Shown here: positions 39,608-47,282 of the stretch, piece by piece | Layout of the letters: the number at the start of each line of letters is the position of its first letter | Position numbering within the stretch: the stretch's first letter is position 1 | Source of the DNA: Cupriavidus pauculus | Lineage (GTDB): Bacteria > Pseudomonadota > Gammaproteobacteria > Burkholderiales > Burkholderiaceae | Reading direction: 5' to 3' | Assembly (NCBI RefSeq): GCF_003854935.1 | Contig: NZ_CP033969.1 | Coordinates: 2,356,001-2,420,000 of the forward strand | Length of the DNA stretch: 64,000 nucleotides | The notes under the pieces: generated by a model | The model's input: only the letters and a program-made list of their open reading frames with translations | The model's database searches: none | Told to the model about the DNA's origin: nothing | Position numbers and translations under genes: made by a program

Positions 39608-41176
39608 ATGTTTCGCAACACTACGATTGGAGCCCGGTTGTGGCTCCTGACGATTGTCACAAACTTGTTGCTGCTGATTGTCGGCGGCGTTGGCTGGTTC
39701 GGCATGTCGCGCAGCAACGATGCCACGCACCAGATCTACGAGCAGCAGCTGTCGGCGGCCACGCATCTGGCCGAGGCGCGCTCGAACCAGTTGCTGGTGC
39801 GCGTGCTGCTGGACCAGGCGGCCTTTGCCACCGATGCGGCCGACGCGAAGGCGCGCGCGGCCACGGCCGAGGACTTCATGCGCCAGTCGAATGCCGCGTG
39901 GCAGGCGTACCTGGCCATCCCGCGCAGCCCGGAGCAGGCGCGCGCCACCGAGGACGTGTCCGACAAGCGCCAGGCGCTGTTCGAGCAGGGCGTGAAGCCG
40001 ATGATCGCCGCGCTGCACGCCGGCAACCGCGACGCGATGATGCGGGCCGTGATGGAGACGATTCCCAGGCTCGACATCGCCTTCACGGCCGTGAACACCG
40101 AACTGGGCCGCCTGCAGGTGGCCAGCGCCAGGTCGGTGTACCAGGCGTCGCAGCAGCGCTATGACCGGCTGCTGGCGGTGTCGGTGGCCGTGCTGGCGCT
40201 GGGGCTGGTGTTCAGCACGGTGGTGGCGTGGCGCCTGCGGCTGTCGATCGTCCGCCCGCTCGACGTTGCCATCGCCCGGTTTGCGCGCATGGCCGATGGC
40301 GATCTGGGCACGTCGTCGGCCCGCGACGCCGATGCCGTGGCCGACGAACACGCCCGCAACGAGACCAGCCGCATGCTCGGCATGCTGGACCGCATGCAGG
40401 CGCGGCTGGCCGGCATGGTGGGCGAGGTGCGCAGCGGCGCCGATTCGATCGCCGCCGCGAGCCAGCAGATCGCCAGCGGCAACACGGACTTGTCCCAGCG
40501 CACGGAGCAGCAGGCCGCGTCGCTGGAAGAGACCGCGTCGAGCATGGAGCAACTGACGAGCACCGTCCGCCACAACGCCGACAGCGCCCGCGAGGCCAGC
40601 ACGCTGGCCGTCGACGCGCGCAAGCTGGCCGAGACCGGCAGCGACGCCGTGGCGCGTGTGCAGAGCACGATGCAGCAGATCGACACCGGCGCCAACAAGG
40701 TGGTCGACATCATCGAGGTCATCGAGAAGATCGCGTTCCAGACCAACATCCTGGCGCTGAACGCCGCCGTGGAGGCGGCCCGCGCCGGCGAGCATGGCCG
40801 CGGGTTCGCGGTGGTGGCGGGCGATGTGCGCGACCTGTCGCAGCGCTGCGCGGCGGCGTCGAAGGAAATCCGCGCGCTGATCGGCGCCTCGGTGTCGAAC
40901 GTGCGCGAGGGCACGGCGCTGGTGGACAACGCGGAGCGGGCCATGCAGGACATCGTGGACGCGGTGCGGCGGGTCAGCGACATCGTTGGCGGCATCAGCG
41001 CGGCGTCCGACGAGCAGTCGCGCGGCATCGAGCAGGTCAACGTGGCCGTGTCGCACATGGACGGCATGACGCAGCAGAACGCGGCGCTGGTGGAGCAGGC
41101 CGCCGCCGCGGCCGGATCGCTGGAGGACCAGGCGCAACGTCTGACCGGGCTGATGGCGGCATTCCGGCTTGCGTAA
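39608..41176 (+). CDS. methyl-accepting chemotaxis protein
   Basis: This 522-residue chemoreceptor has TM1 at about residues 10-32. A helical periplasmic sensor of about 150 residues (four-helix-bundle type) follows, then TM2 near 190-212, a HAMP domain, and the cytoplasmic signalling hairpin with EKIAFQTNILALNAAVEAAR from about residue 373. It would pass ligand signals to CheA-CheW. No C-terminal CheR-docking pentapeptide is present. The start MFRNTTIGARLWLL follows a GGAGAG ribosome-binding run. The ligand is unknown. Confidence 0.93.
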   Translation: MFRNTTIGARLWLLTIVTNLLLLIVGGVGWFGMSRSNDATHQIYEQQLSAATHLAEARSNQLLVRVLLDQAAFATDAADAKARAATAEDFMRQSNAAWQAYLAIPRSPEQARATEDVSDKRQALFEQGVKPMIAALHAGNRDAMMRAVMETIPRLDIAFTAVNTELGRLQVASARSVYQASQQRYDRLLAVSVAVLALGLVFSTVVAWRLRLSIVRPLDVAIARFARMADGDLGTSSARDADAVADEHARNETSRMLGMLDRMQARLAGMVGEVRSGADSIAAASQQIASGNTDLSQRTEQQAASLEETASSMEQLTSTVRHNADSAREASTLAVDARKLAETGSDAVARVQSTMQQIDTGANKVVDIIEVIEKIAFQTNILALNAAVEAARAGEHGRGFAVVAGDVRDLSQRCAAASKEIRALIGASVSNVREGTALVDNAERAMQDIVDAVRRVSDIVGGISAASDEQSRGIEQVNVAVSHMDGMTQQNAALVEQAAAAAGSLEDQAQRLTGLMAAFRLA

Positions 41177-41300
41177 GCGGGCGCCAGCCCCGGCCCGCAG
41201 CCGGTTGAGACGATTCTGAAAAGCGGCCGTCATCGAATCCTGGCAAGTTGGCTGGCGTAAAATTGCCGCCTACCTGAACGAAGATGGAACGGAGACGGAC

Positions 41301-42383
41301 ATGACGGAGTTTGTATCGACGGCAGTGCAGGGCGGGGTGGCCTATCTGACGCTGAACCGGCCGCAGGCGCTCAATGCACTGTCGCTCGACATGATTCGCG
41401 CGATGACCGACGCGCTGCGCGACTGGGAAAGCGACCCGGCCGTGCACGCGGTGGTGGTGGCCGGCGCGGGCGGCAAGGCGTTCTGTGCCGGCGGCGACAT
41501 CCGCTGGTTCCACCAGGCCCATCATGCCGGCGATCCGCTGCTCGACCAGTTCTTCGTCGAGGAATACGCGCTCAACCACCGGATCCATCGCTACACCAAG
41601 CCTTACATCGCGCTGATGGACGGCGTGGTCATGGGCGGCGGCATGGGCATTTCGCAGGGCGCGCGGCTGCGCATTGTCACGGACCGGACCAAGATGGCCA
41701 TGCCGGAGACCAACATCGGCCTGTTCCCCGACGTGGGTGGCGGCTGGTTCCTGGCGCGCACGCCGGGGCGGCTTGGCGAGTATCTGGGCCTGACGGGCGT
41801 GGTCATCCACGCGGCCGACGCGCTCCACGCGAAGCTGGCCGACGCCTACCTGCCGGCGAACGCGCTGGCGGAACTGGTGGCGTCGCTGCAGACCCGGTCA
41901 TTCGAGAGCGGCGACGCGGTGCTGGCCCACATCGCCACGTTCACGGACGGGCACGCGCAGGGCTGTGCGCCGGCGGAGAGTGCGCTGGCGCGCCATGCGG
42001 ACCAGATCGACCGGCTGTTCGCCGCGCCGACCGTCGAGCAGATCGTGCAGGCGGTCAGCGACGCGGAGGGCGACTGGGCCGCCCAGACCGCCGCCACGCT
42101 GCGCAGCCGATCGCCGCTGATGCTCTGCGTCACGCTGGAGCAGATTCGCCGGGCGCGCACGATGTCGCTCGAAGACGAACTGCGGATGGAGCTGGACATG
42201 ATGTACGACGTGTTCCGCCATGGCGACGGCATCGAGGGCATCCGCGCGCTCGCGATCGACAAGGACCACCAGCCCAGATGGAACCCGGCCCGGCTGGACG
42301 CGGTGACGCCGGCCCGGGTGCGGGCCTTCTTCGACAGCAAGTGGCGCAAGGAGGAACACCCGCTGGCCGGGCTGCAAGGCTAG
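41301..42383 (+). CDS. enoyl-CoA hydratase/isomerase family protein, 3-hydroxyisobutyryl-CoA hydrolase-like
   Basis: This 360-residue crotonase-fold enzyme is longer than enoyl-CoA hydratases (about 260) and has the C-terminal extension of 3-hydroxyisobutyryl-CoA hydrolases, which act in valine breakdown. The oxyanion-hole block GGKAFCAGGDIRWF lies near residue 57. The active-site segment MPETNIGLFPDVGGGWFL around 133-150 is typical of that subfamily. A -10-like TAAAAT is at 41258-41263. No other valine-pathway gene is adjacent, so the substrate remains inferred. Confidence 0.85.
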   Translation: MTEFVSTAVQGGVAYLTLNRPQALNALSLDMIRAMTDALRDWESDPAVHAVVVAGAGGKAFCAGGDIRWFHQAHHAGDPLLDQFFVEEYALNHRIHRYTKPYIALMDGVVMGGGMGISQGARLRIVTDRTKMAMPETNIGLFPDVGGGWFLARTPGRLGEYLGLTGVVIHAADALHAKLADAYLPANALAELVASLQTRSFESGDAVLAHIATFTDGHAQGCAPAESALARHADQIDRLFAAPTVEQIVQAVSDAEGDWAAQTAATLRSRSPLMLCVTLEQIRRARTMSLEDELRMELDMMYDVFRHGDGIEGIRALAIDKDHQPRWNPARLDAVTPARVRAFFDSKWRKEEHPLAGLQG

Positions 42384-42473
42384 CCGTCTGCGGCGGTCAT
42401 CCAAGTCGAGTAGAGTGGCGGCTGGGCTGGCGGGCCGCCTGGCCGGCCTGCGCTGCCCTGCGAACGTGTGAAG

Positions 42474-42500
42474 CCGTCTGAACCGTGTGAACCGTGTGAA
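42474..42500. repeat. three tandem 9-base repeats before the FMN reductase gene
   Basis: CCGTCTGAA, CCGTGTGAA and CCGTGTGAA follow each other directly, with a further degenerate copy (CGTGTGAAG) just upstream. They end 17 bases before the start codon at 42518, next to the ribosome-binding region (AAAGGAACC). Confidence 0.7.
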
Positions 42501-42517
42501 CAGCGAAAGGAACCGTA

Positions 42518-43078
42518 ATGAGCAATCCTCGTGATGTCGCCGTACTGGTGGGAAGCCTGCGCAAGGATTCCCTGAACCTGAAACTGGCCAAGGCCCTGGC
42601 CGAGCTGGCCCCGTCGCAGTTGAAGCTCGAAGTGGTTGGGATCGGCCAGTTGTCGCACTACAACCAGGACGACGACGCCAACCCGCCCGCCGAGTGGGTG
42701 GCGTTCCGCGACCGCATCCGCCGCGCCGATGCCGTGCTGTTCGTCACGCCCGAGTACAACCGCTCGGTGCCTGGGGTGCTGAAGAACGCCATCGACATCG
42801 GCTCGCGCCCGTACGGCCAGAGCGCGTGGGACGGCAAGCCGGGTGGCGTGATCAGCGCATCGCCGGGCAACATCGGCGGCTTTGGCGCCAACCATCACCT
42901 GCGCCAGTCGCTGGTGTTCCTGAACATCCCGGTGCTGCAGCAGCCGGAAGCCTATATCAGCGGCGTCGACAAGCTGTTCGACGAGAAGGGCGGCATCGCC
43001 AACGACTCGACACGCGGCTTTTTAAGCAAGTACATGGCCACGTTCGCCACCTGGATCGAGCGCAACGCCGCCAAGTAG
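42518..43078 (+). CDS. NADPH-dependent FMN reductase (ChrR/YieF type)
   Basis: This 186-residue flavodoxin-fold oxidoreductase has the FMN phosphate-binding loop GSLRKDSLN (from residue 12) and the family block TPEYNRSVPGVLKNAIDIGS. The closest named group is the quinone/chromate reductases ChrR and YieF, which protect against quinone and oxidative stress. It appears to be a single gene. AAAGGAACCGTA precedes the ATG. Confidence 0.9.
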   Translation: MSNPRDVAVLVGSLRKDSLNLKLAKALAELAPSQLKLEVVGIGQLSHYNQDDDANPPAEWVAFRDRIRRADAVLFVTPEYNRSVPGVLKNAIDIGSRPYGQSAWDGKPGGVISASPGNIGGFGANHHLRQSLVFLNIPVLQQPEAYISGVDKLFDEKGGIANDSTRGFLSKYMATFATWIERNAAK

Positions 43079-43178
43079 CGGCAAGAAATGGCCAGGCCCG
43101 GCGCTCCTGATTCATCAGTGGTCAGCCCCGTCCTACAAAGCGAAGCGGGGCGGACCTGACACCGCTGCGGGGCGCTCA

Positions 43179-43220
43179 TTTCTATATTGAACGCATGAAC
43201 GCGACATATAGAAAGGAGGA
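43179..43220 (+). promoter_or_regulatory. inverted repeat abutting a strong ribosome-binding site
   Basis: TTTCTATAT (43179-43187) and ATATAGAAA (43206-43214) are a perfect 9-base inverted repeat with an 18-base spacer that itself holds two copies of TGAACGC. The right arm runs directly into AGGAGGA (43214-43220), the best Shine-Dalgarno in the area. As RNA it would fold next to the ribosome-binding site. As DNA it could be an operator over the -10-like TATATT (43183-43188). Confidence 0.6.
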
Positions 43221-43226
43221 AACATC

Positions 43227-43301
43227 ATGCCCTACATCCTAGCCTGGCTGCTTGGCGTACCGGCCTTTGTACTGATCCTGATCTGGCTGTTCATGCACTG
43301 A
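43227..43301 (+). CDS. 24-residue single-helix membrane peptide
   Basis: The frame encodes MPYILAWLLGVPAFVLILIW followed by LFMH and TGA. Nearly all residues are hydrophobic and would form one membrane helix. AGGAGGA sits six bases before the ATG, a regulatory inverted repeat lies upstream and a strong terminator follows at 43324. It therefore looks like a complete independent gene. I do not recognise a named family, and the function is unknown. Confidence 0.75.
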   Translation: MPYILAWLLGVPAFVLILIWLFMH

Positions 43302-43323
43302 TGTGCGTGTGGCCAACGCCACG

Positions 43324-43350
43324 GAAAGGCGCCTTCGGGCGCCTTTCTTT
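43324..43350 (+). terminator. intrinsic terminator after the 24-residue peptide gene
   Basis: GAAAGGCGCC (43324-43333), loop TTCG, then GGCGCCTTTC (43338-43347) followed by T residues. It is a ten-base perfect stem with an especially stable tetraloop. Confidence 0.85.
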
Positions 43351-43507
43351 ATGCCGCGAACCGTAGCGGGGGTGGCGCATCGGTGGCGCCGGGCCCAACG
43401 CTGAAAATGGGTAACTCGCGTATACTTGCGGGTTGCCCTAGTTTCGCGGCGTCCCGGTTGTCTGGCGGCTTTTGCCGCCCTGGCGGGGCGCCCTCGTCAC
43501 CGTACCC

Positions 43508-44512
43508 ATGACTGTGAATCCGCGCCGCATTTCGGTTGCCCCCATGATGGACTGGACTGACCGGCATTGCCGCACGTTCCACCGCTCGCTGAGCCAGCAT
43601 ACCTGGCTCTATACCGAGATGGTGACGACGGGCGCGCTGCTGCATGGCGATGTCGCGCGGCACCTCGATTTCGACGCTGCGGAGCAGCCGGTCGCCCTGC
43701 AACTGGGCGGCAGCGAGCCCGAAGACCTCGCCCGTGCCGCCAAGCTTGGGGAGCAGTGGGGCTATCAGGAGATCAATCTCAACTGTGGGTGTCCGTCGGA
43801 GCGCGTCCAGCGCGGCGCGTTCGGCGCGTGCCTGATGGCGGAGCCGCAACTGGTGGCCGACTGCGTCAAGGCGATGCGCGACGCCGTGGCGGTGCCGGTG
43901 ACGGTCAAGCACCGGATCGGCATCGACACGGTCGAGCATTACGATTTTGTCCGCGATTTTGTCGGGACGGTGGCTGGGGCAGGTTGCGGCACGTTTATCG
44001 TGCATGCGCGCAACGCGATTCTGAAAGGATTAAGCCCGAAGGAAAATCGGGAAATCCCGCCGCTGCGTTATGAAGTGGCATATCGCCTGAAACAGGAATT
44101 CCCGGATCTGGAAATCCTGATTAATGGCGGAATCGTGTCGTACGACGAAATGGAAACGCATTTGCGTCATGTGGATGGTGTGATGATCGGCCGTCAGGCA
44201 TATCACGATCCCTATATCCTGTCCGAAATGGACCAGCGATTTTATGGCTCGACGGCGCCTGTGCCGACACGGGAAGACGCCGAGCTGGCCATGCAAGCCT
44301 ACATTGGCAATCTGGTGGAGCAGGGCGGTTATATGGGCGCCGCGACGCGCCATATGCTGGGCCTGCATCGCGGCGTCTACGGCGGCCGCGGATGGCGCCG
44401 GGTCTTGTCGGATGCGCGCCGCATGCATGGCGCCCGCGCGCGCGCGGCGGTCGAGGCGCTTTTCGTCGAAGCCCGCTCGCACTTGCGTCCCGAGATGCAG
44501 GACGCGGCGTAA
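43508..44512 (+). CDS. dusA: tRNA-dihydrouridine(20/20a) synthase DusA
   Basis: This 334-residue flavoenzyme reduces uridines 20 and 20a in the tRNA D-loop. The N-terminal block RRISVAPMMDWTDRHCRTFH and TEMVTTGALLHG is specific to DusA. The catalytic Cys is in GCPSERV (C95). FMN-binding segments (VKHRIGID, HARNA, NGGI, IGRQAY) follow in order. I used the ATG at 43508, although the frame is open from 43472. A -10-like TATACT is at 43421-43426. Confidence 0.95.
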   Translation: MTVNPRRISVAPMMDWTDRHCRTFHRSLSQHTWLYTEMVTTGALLHGDVARHLDFDAAEQPVALQLGGSEPEDLARAAKLGEQWGYQEINLNCGCPSERVQRGAFGACLMAEPQLVADCVKAMRDAVAVPVTVKHRIGIDTVEHYDFVRDFVGTVAGAGCGTFIVHARNAILKGLSPKENREIPPLRYEVAYRLKQEFPDLEILINGGIVSYDEMETHLRHVDGVMIGRQAYHDPYILSEMDQRFYGSTAPVPTREDAELAMQAYIGNLVEQGGYMGAATRHMLGLHRGVYGGRGWRRVLSDARRMHGARARAAVEALFVEARSHLRPEMQDAA

Positions 44513-44689
44513 GCGAGCGACGATTCCCGCGCTGGAGGAAAAGCTCTAAATTCGAACGATCGTGCTGTGCCGAAGCCGCAAATGTATGCCCCAGCAGCGT
44601 TTGCGGGTAGGCATGTGGCCGGAAACCCGCACCAGCAAAGGGATTCCCCTAATTCGCCCAAAGCGGGCCATGTTCTTACACTGTGCCTG

Positions 44690-44749
44690 CCCTCGAATAC
44701 AGGGCTTTCTTCAACTGATTTTTGAGCCCGCCGTGCGCGGGCTTTTTTT
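44690..44749 (+). ncRNA. candidate small RNA, first of two sibling units after dusA
   Basis: A -10-like TACACT (44677-44682) with a weak -35 (TTCGCC, 18-base spacer) would start an RNA near 44690. The RNA has a short 5' hairpin (GCCC with GGGC), a roughly 20-base A/U-rich linker, and a terminator GCCCGC/GCGGGC (44726-44742) followed by seven T residues. It cannot be the dusA terminator alone without a leader of over 200 bases. No reading frame of note lies within it. Confidence 0.4.
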
Positions 44750-44828
44750 CGGCTGTCGCAGCGGTGACACACACACCCGTGGGTTTGCCCGGATGGTGAT
44801 CGGCCGATTCGGGCATTACATTGAATGG

Positions 44829-44885
44829 GCCTTCAGGGCATTGAGATCGCTAATTTAAGAGTCCGCCTCGGCGGGCTCTTTTTTT
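44829..44885 (+). ncRNA. candidate small RNA, second of two sibling units after dusA
   Basis: A -10-like TACATT (44817-44822) sits exactly 140 bases after that of the first unit. The predicted RNA has the same plan: a 5' GCC/GGC hairpin containing CAGGGC, a linker of about 20 bases, then GAGTCCGC pairing with GCGGGCTC (44859-44878) and seven T residues. The terminator stem nearly repeats that of the first unit. No gene is present. Confidence 0.4.
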
Positions 44886-44897
44886 ATGTGCGTCCCC

Positions 44898-44933
44898 AAA
44901 AAAAAGCAGGCGAACTCGTCGGGAGATCGCCTG
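44898..44933 (-). terminator. minus-strand terminator with no known gene upstream
   Basis: Read on the minus strand, CAGGCGA (44933-44927) pairs with TCGCCTG (44913-44907), followed by C and eight T residues. It would end a leftward transcript arising in 44934-45100. A minus-strand TAAAAT at 45082-45077 is a possible -10. No convincing protein is encoded there, so a leftward non-coding RNA is possible. Confidence 0.45.
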
Positions 44934-45153
44934 TCGGGAATGTTCGAGGGGGTCAATGTCCCTCGCGAACGAGTATCCGATAGTCGTCTCCGCGACAAAA
45001 CCCCGCGTTGGTGGGGCGGCCTCTGCGCTTTTGACCAACATTCAGATCGCGCCAGCAACTGTGCCGAGGTGCCATGATTTTAAGTCGAGCGACGCCGGGG
45101 TCATGTTAGGATGCGCTCGAAAATGCCGCGACAGTCGGCATACGCATAGGCAG

Positions 45154-45173
45154 GCCGTGCCGAAAGGGACGGC
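45154..45173 (+). promoter_or_regulatory. GNRA-capped hairpin in the leader of the 86-residue protein gene
   Basis: GCCGT-G-CC, loop GAAA, GG-G-ACGGC forms a stable stem about 85 bases before the ATG at 45258. The sequence around it is G/A-rich with several short pairable segments, while no gene occupies 44934-45257. It may be a structured 5' leader. Confidence 0.35.
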
Positions 45174-45257
45174 GCCAAGCAGGGGTTAAGCAGGAGGGTT
45201 TGTCGATGCCGAGGCCTGAGTCGGGGCCAAGACCGAAACAAGCCCGAAGGAAACAAA

Positions 45258-45518
45258 ATGGAAGCGGAAGAACCGTTCGGTGAAGTCTTCGAAGACTATC
45301 GGGTCATCTGGGTAGCGGAGCAGTTGCAGGACGGCAAGTGGACAGCCCGGTATTGCTGGCATCCCGGCACGACCATCGAGGCCGGCAAGGCATTGCAGCG
45401 GGACGTCCTGAACGGAAAATCGAAACGCCTGCTCGGACTGTTTCCGACCGAGGCCGACACGATCGCCGCCATCAAGGAAGCGGTCCTGCTGGAAGCGAAG
45501 TGGGTCGGCCCCCGTTGA
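45258..45518 (+). CDS. small conserved-looking hypothetical protein
   Basis: This 86-residue soluble, acidic protein (MEAEEPFGEVFEDYRVIWVA) is rich in aromatic and charged residues, with a likely mixed beta/alpha fold. AAGGA lies seven bases before the ATG, and codon use matches neighbouring genes. There is no signal peptide or membrane segment. I do not recognise the family. It stands alone, upstream of tRNA-His, after a long non-coding stretch. Confidence 0.65.
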   Translation: MEAEEPFGEVFEDYRVIWVAEQLQDGKWTARYCWHPGTTIEAGKALQRDVLNGKSKRLLGLFPTEADTIAAIKEAVLLEAKWVGPR

Positions 45519-45639
45519 AGCGATCCCACGCACCGGGCAGTACGAAATTATTTGTGCGGAATACTAGCCATCTGCCGAGAATCCTTGTATAGTCTTGGTC
45601 TTCGCTGATCGACACATCGCTCAGCAAGCAATCTCTACG

Positions 45640-45715
45640 GTGGCTGTAGCTCAGTTGGTAGAGTCCAGGATTGTGATTCCTGTTGTCGCGGGTTCGAGTC
45701 CCGTCAGCCACCCCA
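45640..45715 (+). tRNA. tRNA-His (anticodon GTG)
   Basis: The cloverleaf is complete. The acceptor stem is GTGGCTG with CAGCCAC, preceded by G at 45639 (the G-1 of tRNA-His), and the D-loop is AGCTCAGTTGGTAGAG. The anticodon loop is TTGTGAT within AGGA/TCCT, and the T-loop is GGTTCGAGTCC. Discriminator C and a genomically encoded CCA follow. A -10-like TATAGT is at 45588-45593. Confidence 0.97.
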
Positions 45716-45735
45716 AAGAATATCTTTGCAAATCA

Positions 45736-45759
45736 GCCGCTTACAAAAGCGGCTTTTTT
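45736..45759 (+). terminator. terminator after tRNA-His
   Basis: GCCGCTT (45736-45742) pairs with AAGCGGC (45747-45753), followed by six T residues, 20 bases after the tRNA. Confidence 0.85.
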
Positions 45760-45840
45760 GTTTTCTGCGTCGGGCGAAGCCATCGACGGACTCCCGCGAC
45801 CTGTGGTTCACTGGCTGCTGTTCGTGGTGGAGCCCGGCAG

Positions 45841-46668
45841 ATGATCCGACAAGCACGACCCTTGACGACTGACTGGGTGCAACGCGCCGTGCCGATGGAA
45901 GGCGTGGAGCGCATCGAGGCGTGGTTTCGGGGCAAGGCGTATGCGATGCATCGCCATGACACCTATGCCATCGGGCGCACGCTTGCTGGCGTGCAGAGTT
46001 TCAGCTACCGGCGCGCGCGGCGGGACAGCCTGCCCGGCAATACCATCGTGCTGCATCCGGACGAGATTCACGATGGCCAAGCCGGCACGGAGGAAGGTTT
46101 CCGATACCGGATGATCTACGTCGAGCCCGCGCTTTTTCAAGAGGTGCTCGGCGGCCAGGCGCTGCCGTTCCTGGAGGGCGGGGTAACGACCGACCCGCGG
46201 CTGGCGGCCGCGACCGCCACGTTGCTCCAGCATGTCGGCTGCCCGCTCGAACCGCTGGAACAATGCGACGCGCTCGCAGAACTGGCGCATGCCTTGGCGG
46301 CCGTTGCCGGCACGCCCGCGCGTCGGTCAGGGGGCAACTTCCACGCGGCAAGCCTGGCGCGCGACTATCTGCAGGCAAATCAGACGCGCGTGGTGACGCT
46401 GGACGAACTCGAAACCGCGACGGGCCGCGACCGCTGGAGCCTGTCGCACGATTTCCGCACCTTCTACGGCACCAGCCCCTACCGCTACCTGACCATGCGC
46501 CGGCTCGACACGGTGCGCCGGCTGCTGCTGGCAGGCACCTCGCTGGCCGATGCGGCGGCCGGGGCCGGTTTTGCCGACCAGAGCCATATGACGCGCCATT
46601 TCTCGAAGACGTTCGGCCTGACGCCGGCGCGCTGGCTGCAGGTCGCCGGCGCCGGCGCCCGGCGCTGA
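45841..46668 (+). CDS. AraC-family transcription regulator
   Basis: This 275-residue regulator has an N-terminal AraC-type cupin sensor (MHRHDTYAIGRTLAG, LPGNTIVLHPDEIHDG) and a C-terminal double helix-turn-helix at about residues 175-270. The signature is DQSHMTRHFSKTFGLTPARW. The start MIRQARPLTTDW at 45841 is normal for the family, although the frame is open much further upstream through the tRNA. The cupin gene 79 bases downstream, on the same strand, is a possible target. Confidence 0.9.
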   Translation: MIRQARPLTTDWVQRAVPMEGVERIEAWFRGKAYAMHRHDTYAIGRTLAGVQSFSYRRARRDSLPGNTIVLHPDEIHDGQAGTEEGFRYRMIYVEPALFQEVLGGQALPFLEGGVTTDPRLAAATATLLQHVGCPLEPLEQCDALAELAHALAAVAGTPARRSGGNFHAASLARDYLQANQTRVVTLDELETATGRDRWSLSHDFRTFYGTSPYRYLTMRRLDTVRRLLLAGTSLADAAAGAGFADQSHMTRHFSKTFGLTPARWLQVAGAGARR

Positions 46669-46747
46669 CAAGCACCCACGATCGTTCAAGACGGTGGCCA
46701 GTGCCCCGCGTAAGCTGGGGCACGTCAACCTTTGAACGGAGAAAACG

Positions 46748-47173
46748 ATGTCCACGCCCTCGACGCCCCATGTCGCGCCTGCCGGCCGCGGTCAGTGCCA
46801 GACGATTGACCTTCTCGACAAGATTGCCCTGATCGACGGGCACTGGCAGCCGCGCGTCGTTGCGGAAATGAACGACTACCAGTTCAAGGTGGTGAAGGTC
46901 AAAGGCGACTTCGACTGGCATCGGCATGCCGATACGGACGAAACCTTCATCGTGCTCGACGGCGAGCTACGCATCGAGCTGCGGTCGGCTCCCGGAGGCG
47001 AGCAGGTTATCGTCCTGCGCGCCGGACAGATGGGTGTGGTGCCGAAGGGCGTCGAGCACAAGCCTTGCGCGGCGGAGGAAGTGCGGATGCTGCTGATCGA
47101 GCCGCGTGGCGTGGTGAACACCGGCGACGGCGCGACGAGCGAGCGTACGGTCCAGAATGACCAGTGGATCTGA
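46748..47173 (+). CDS. small cupin-domain protein
   Basis: This is a 141-residue single-domain cupin. Motif one is HRHADTDETFIVLDGE (HxH and Glu metal ligands), and motif two includes the VPKGVEHKP His. These would bind one metal ion in a beta-barrel. Such proteins may be mannose-6-phosphate isomerase-like or dioxygenase-like, and the substrate is unclear. ACGGAG lies nine bases before the ATG. It follows the AraC regulator. Confidence 0.85.
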   Translation: MSTPSTPHVAPAGRGQCQTIDLLDKIALIDGHWQPRVVAEMNDYQFKVVKVKGDFDWHRHADTDETFIVLDGELRIELRSAPGGEQVIVLRAGQMGVVPKGVEHKPCAAEEVRMLLIEPRGVVNTGDGATSERTVQNDQWI

Positions 47174-47282
47174 AACGCTCCAAAGAAAAAACCGGCCGCC
47201 GACGGGGTTCGACAAGGCCGGGGGTGCGCATCACGCCAATGCGACAGGAGTACGGGGACGTGTAGGGTTCAGTCGAACCGGT

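Noticed and set aside
42474-42500. Short direct repeats considered as a CRISPR array
   Set aside because: Units are 9 bases with no spacers and no cas genes nearby.
42518-43078. ArsH-type arsenic resistance flavoprotein
   Set aside because: Length and motifs fit the shorter ChrR/YieF quinone reductases, and no ars genes are nearby.
44850-45077. Open frames of about 63 codons on both strands in the gap after dusA
   Set aside because: They overlap terminators, lack ribosome-binding sites and have unprotein-like composition.
44898-45082. 6S RNA on the minus strand
   Set aside because: Size is about right, but I cannot form the long rod with a central bubble, and sequence blocks do not resemble 6S RNA.
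45130-45200. Cyclic-di-GMP-I riboswitch before the 86-residue protein
   Set aside because: A GAAA-capped stem followed by GGGACGG and CCAAGC is suggestive, but the conserved GCAAACC side and receptor spacing are missing.
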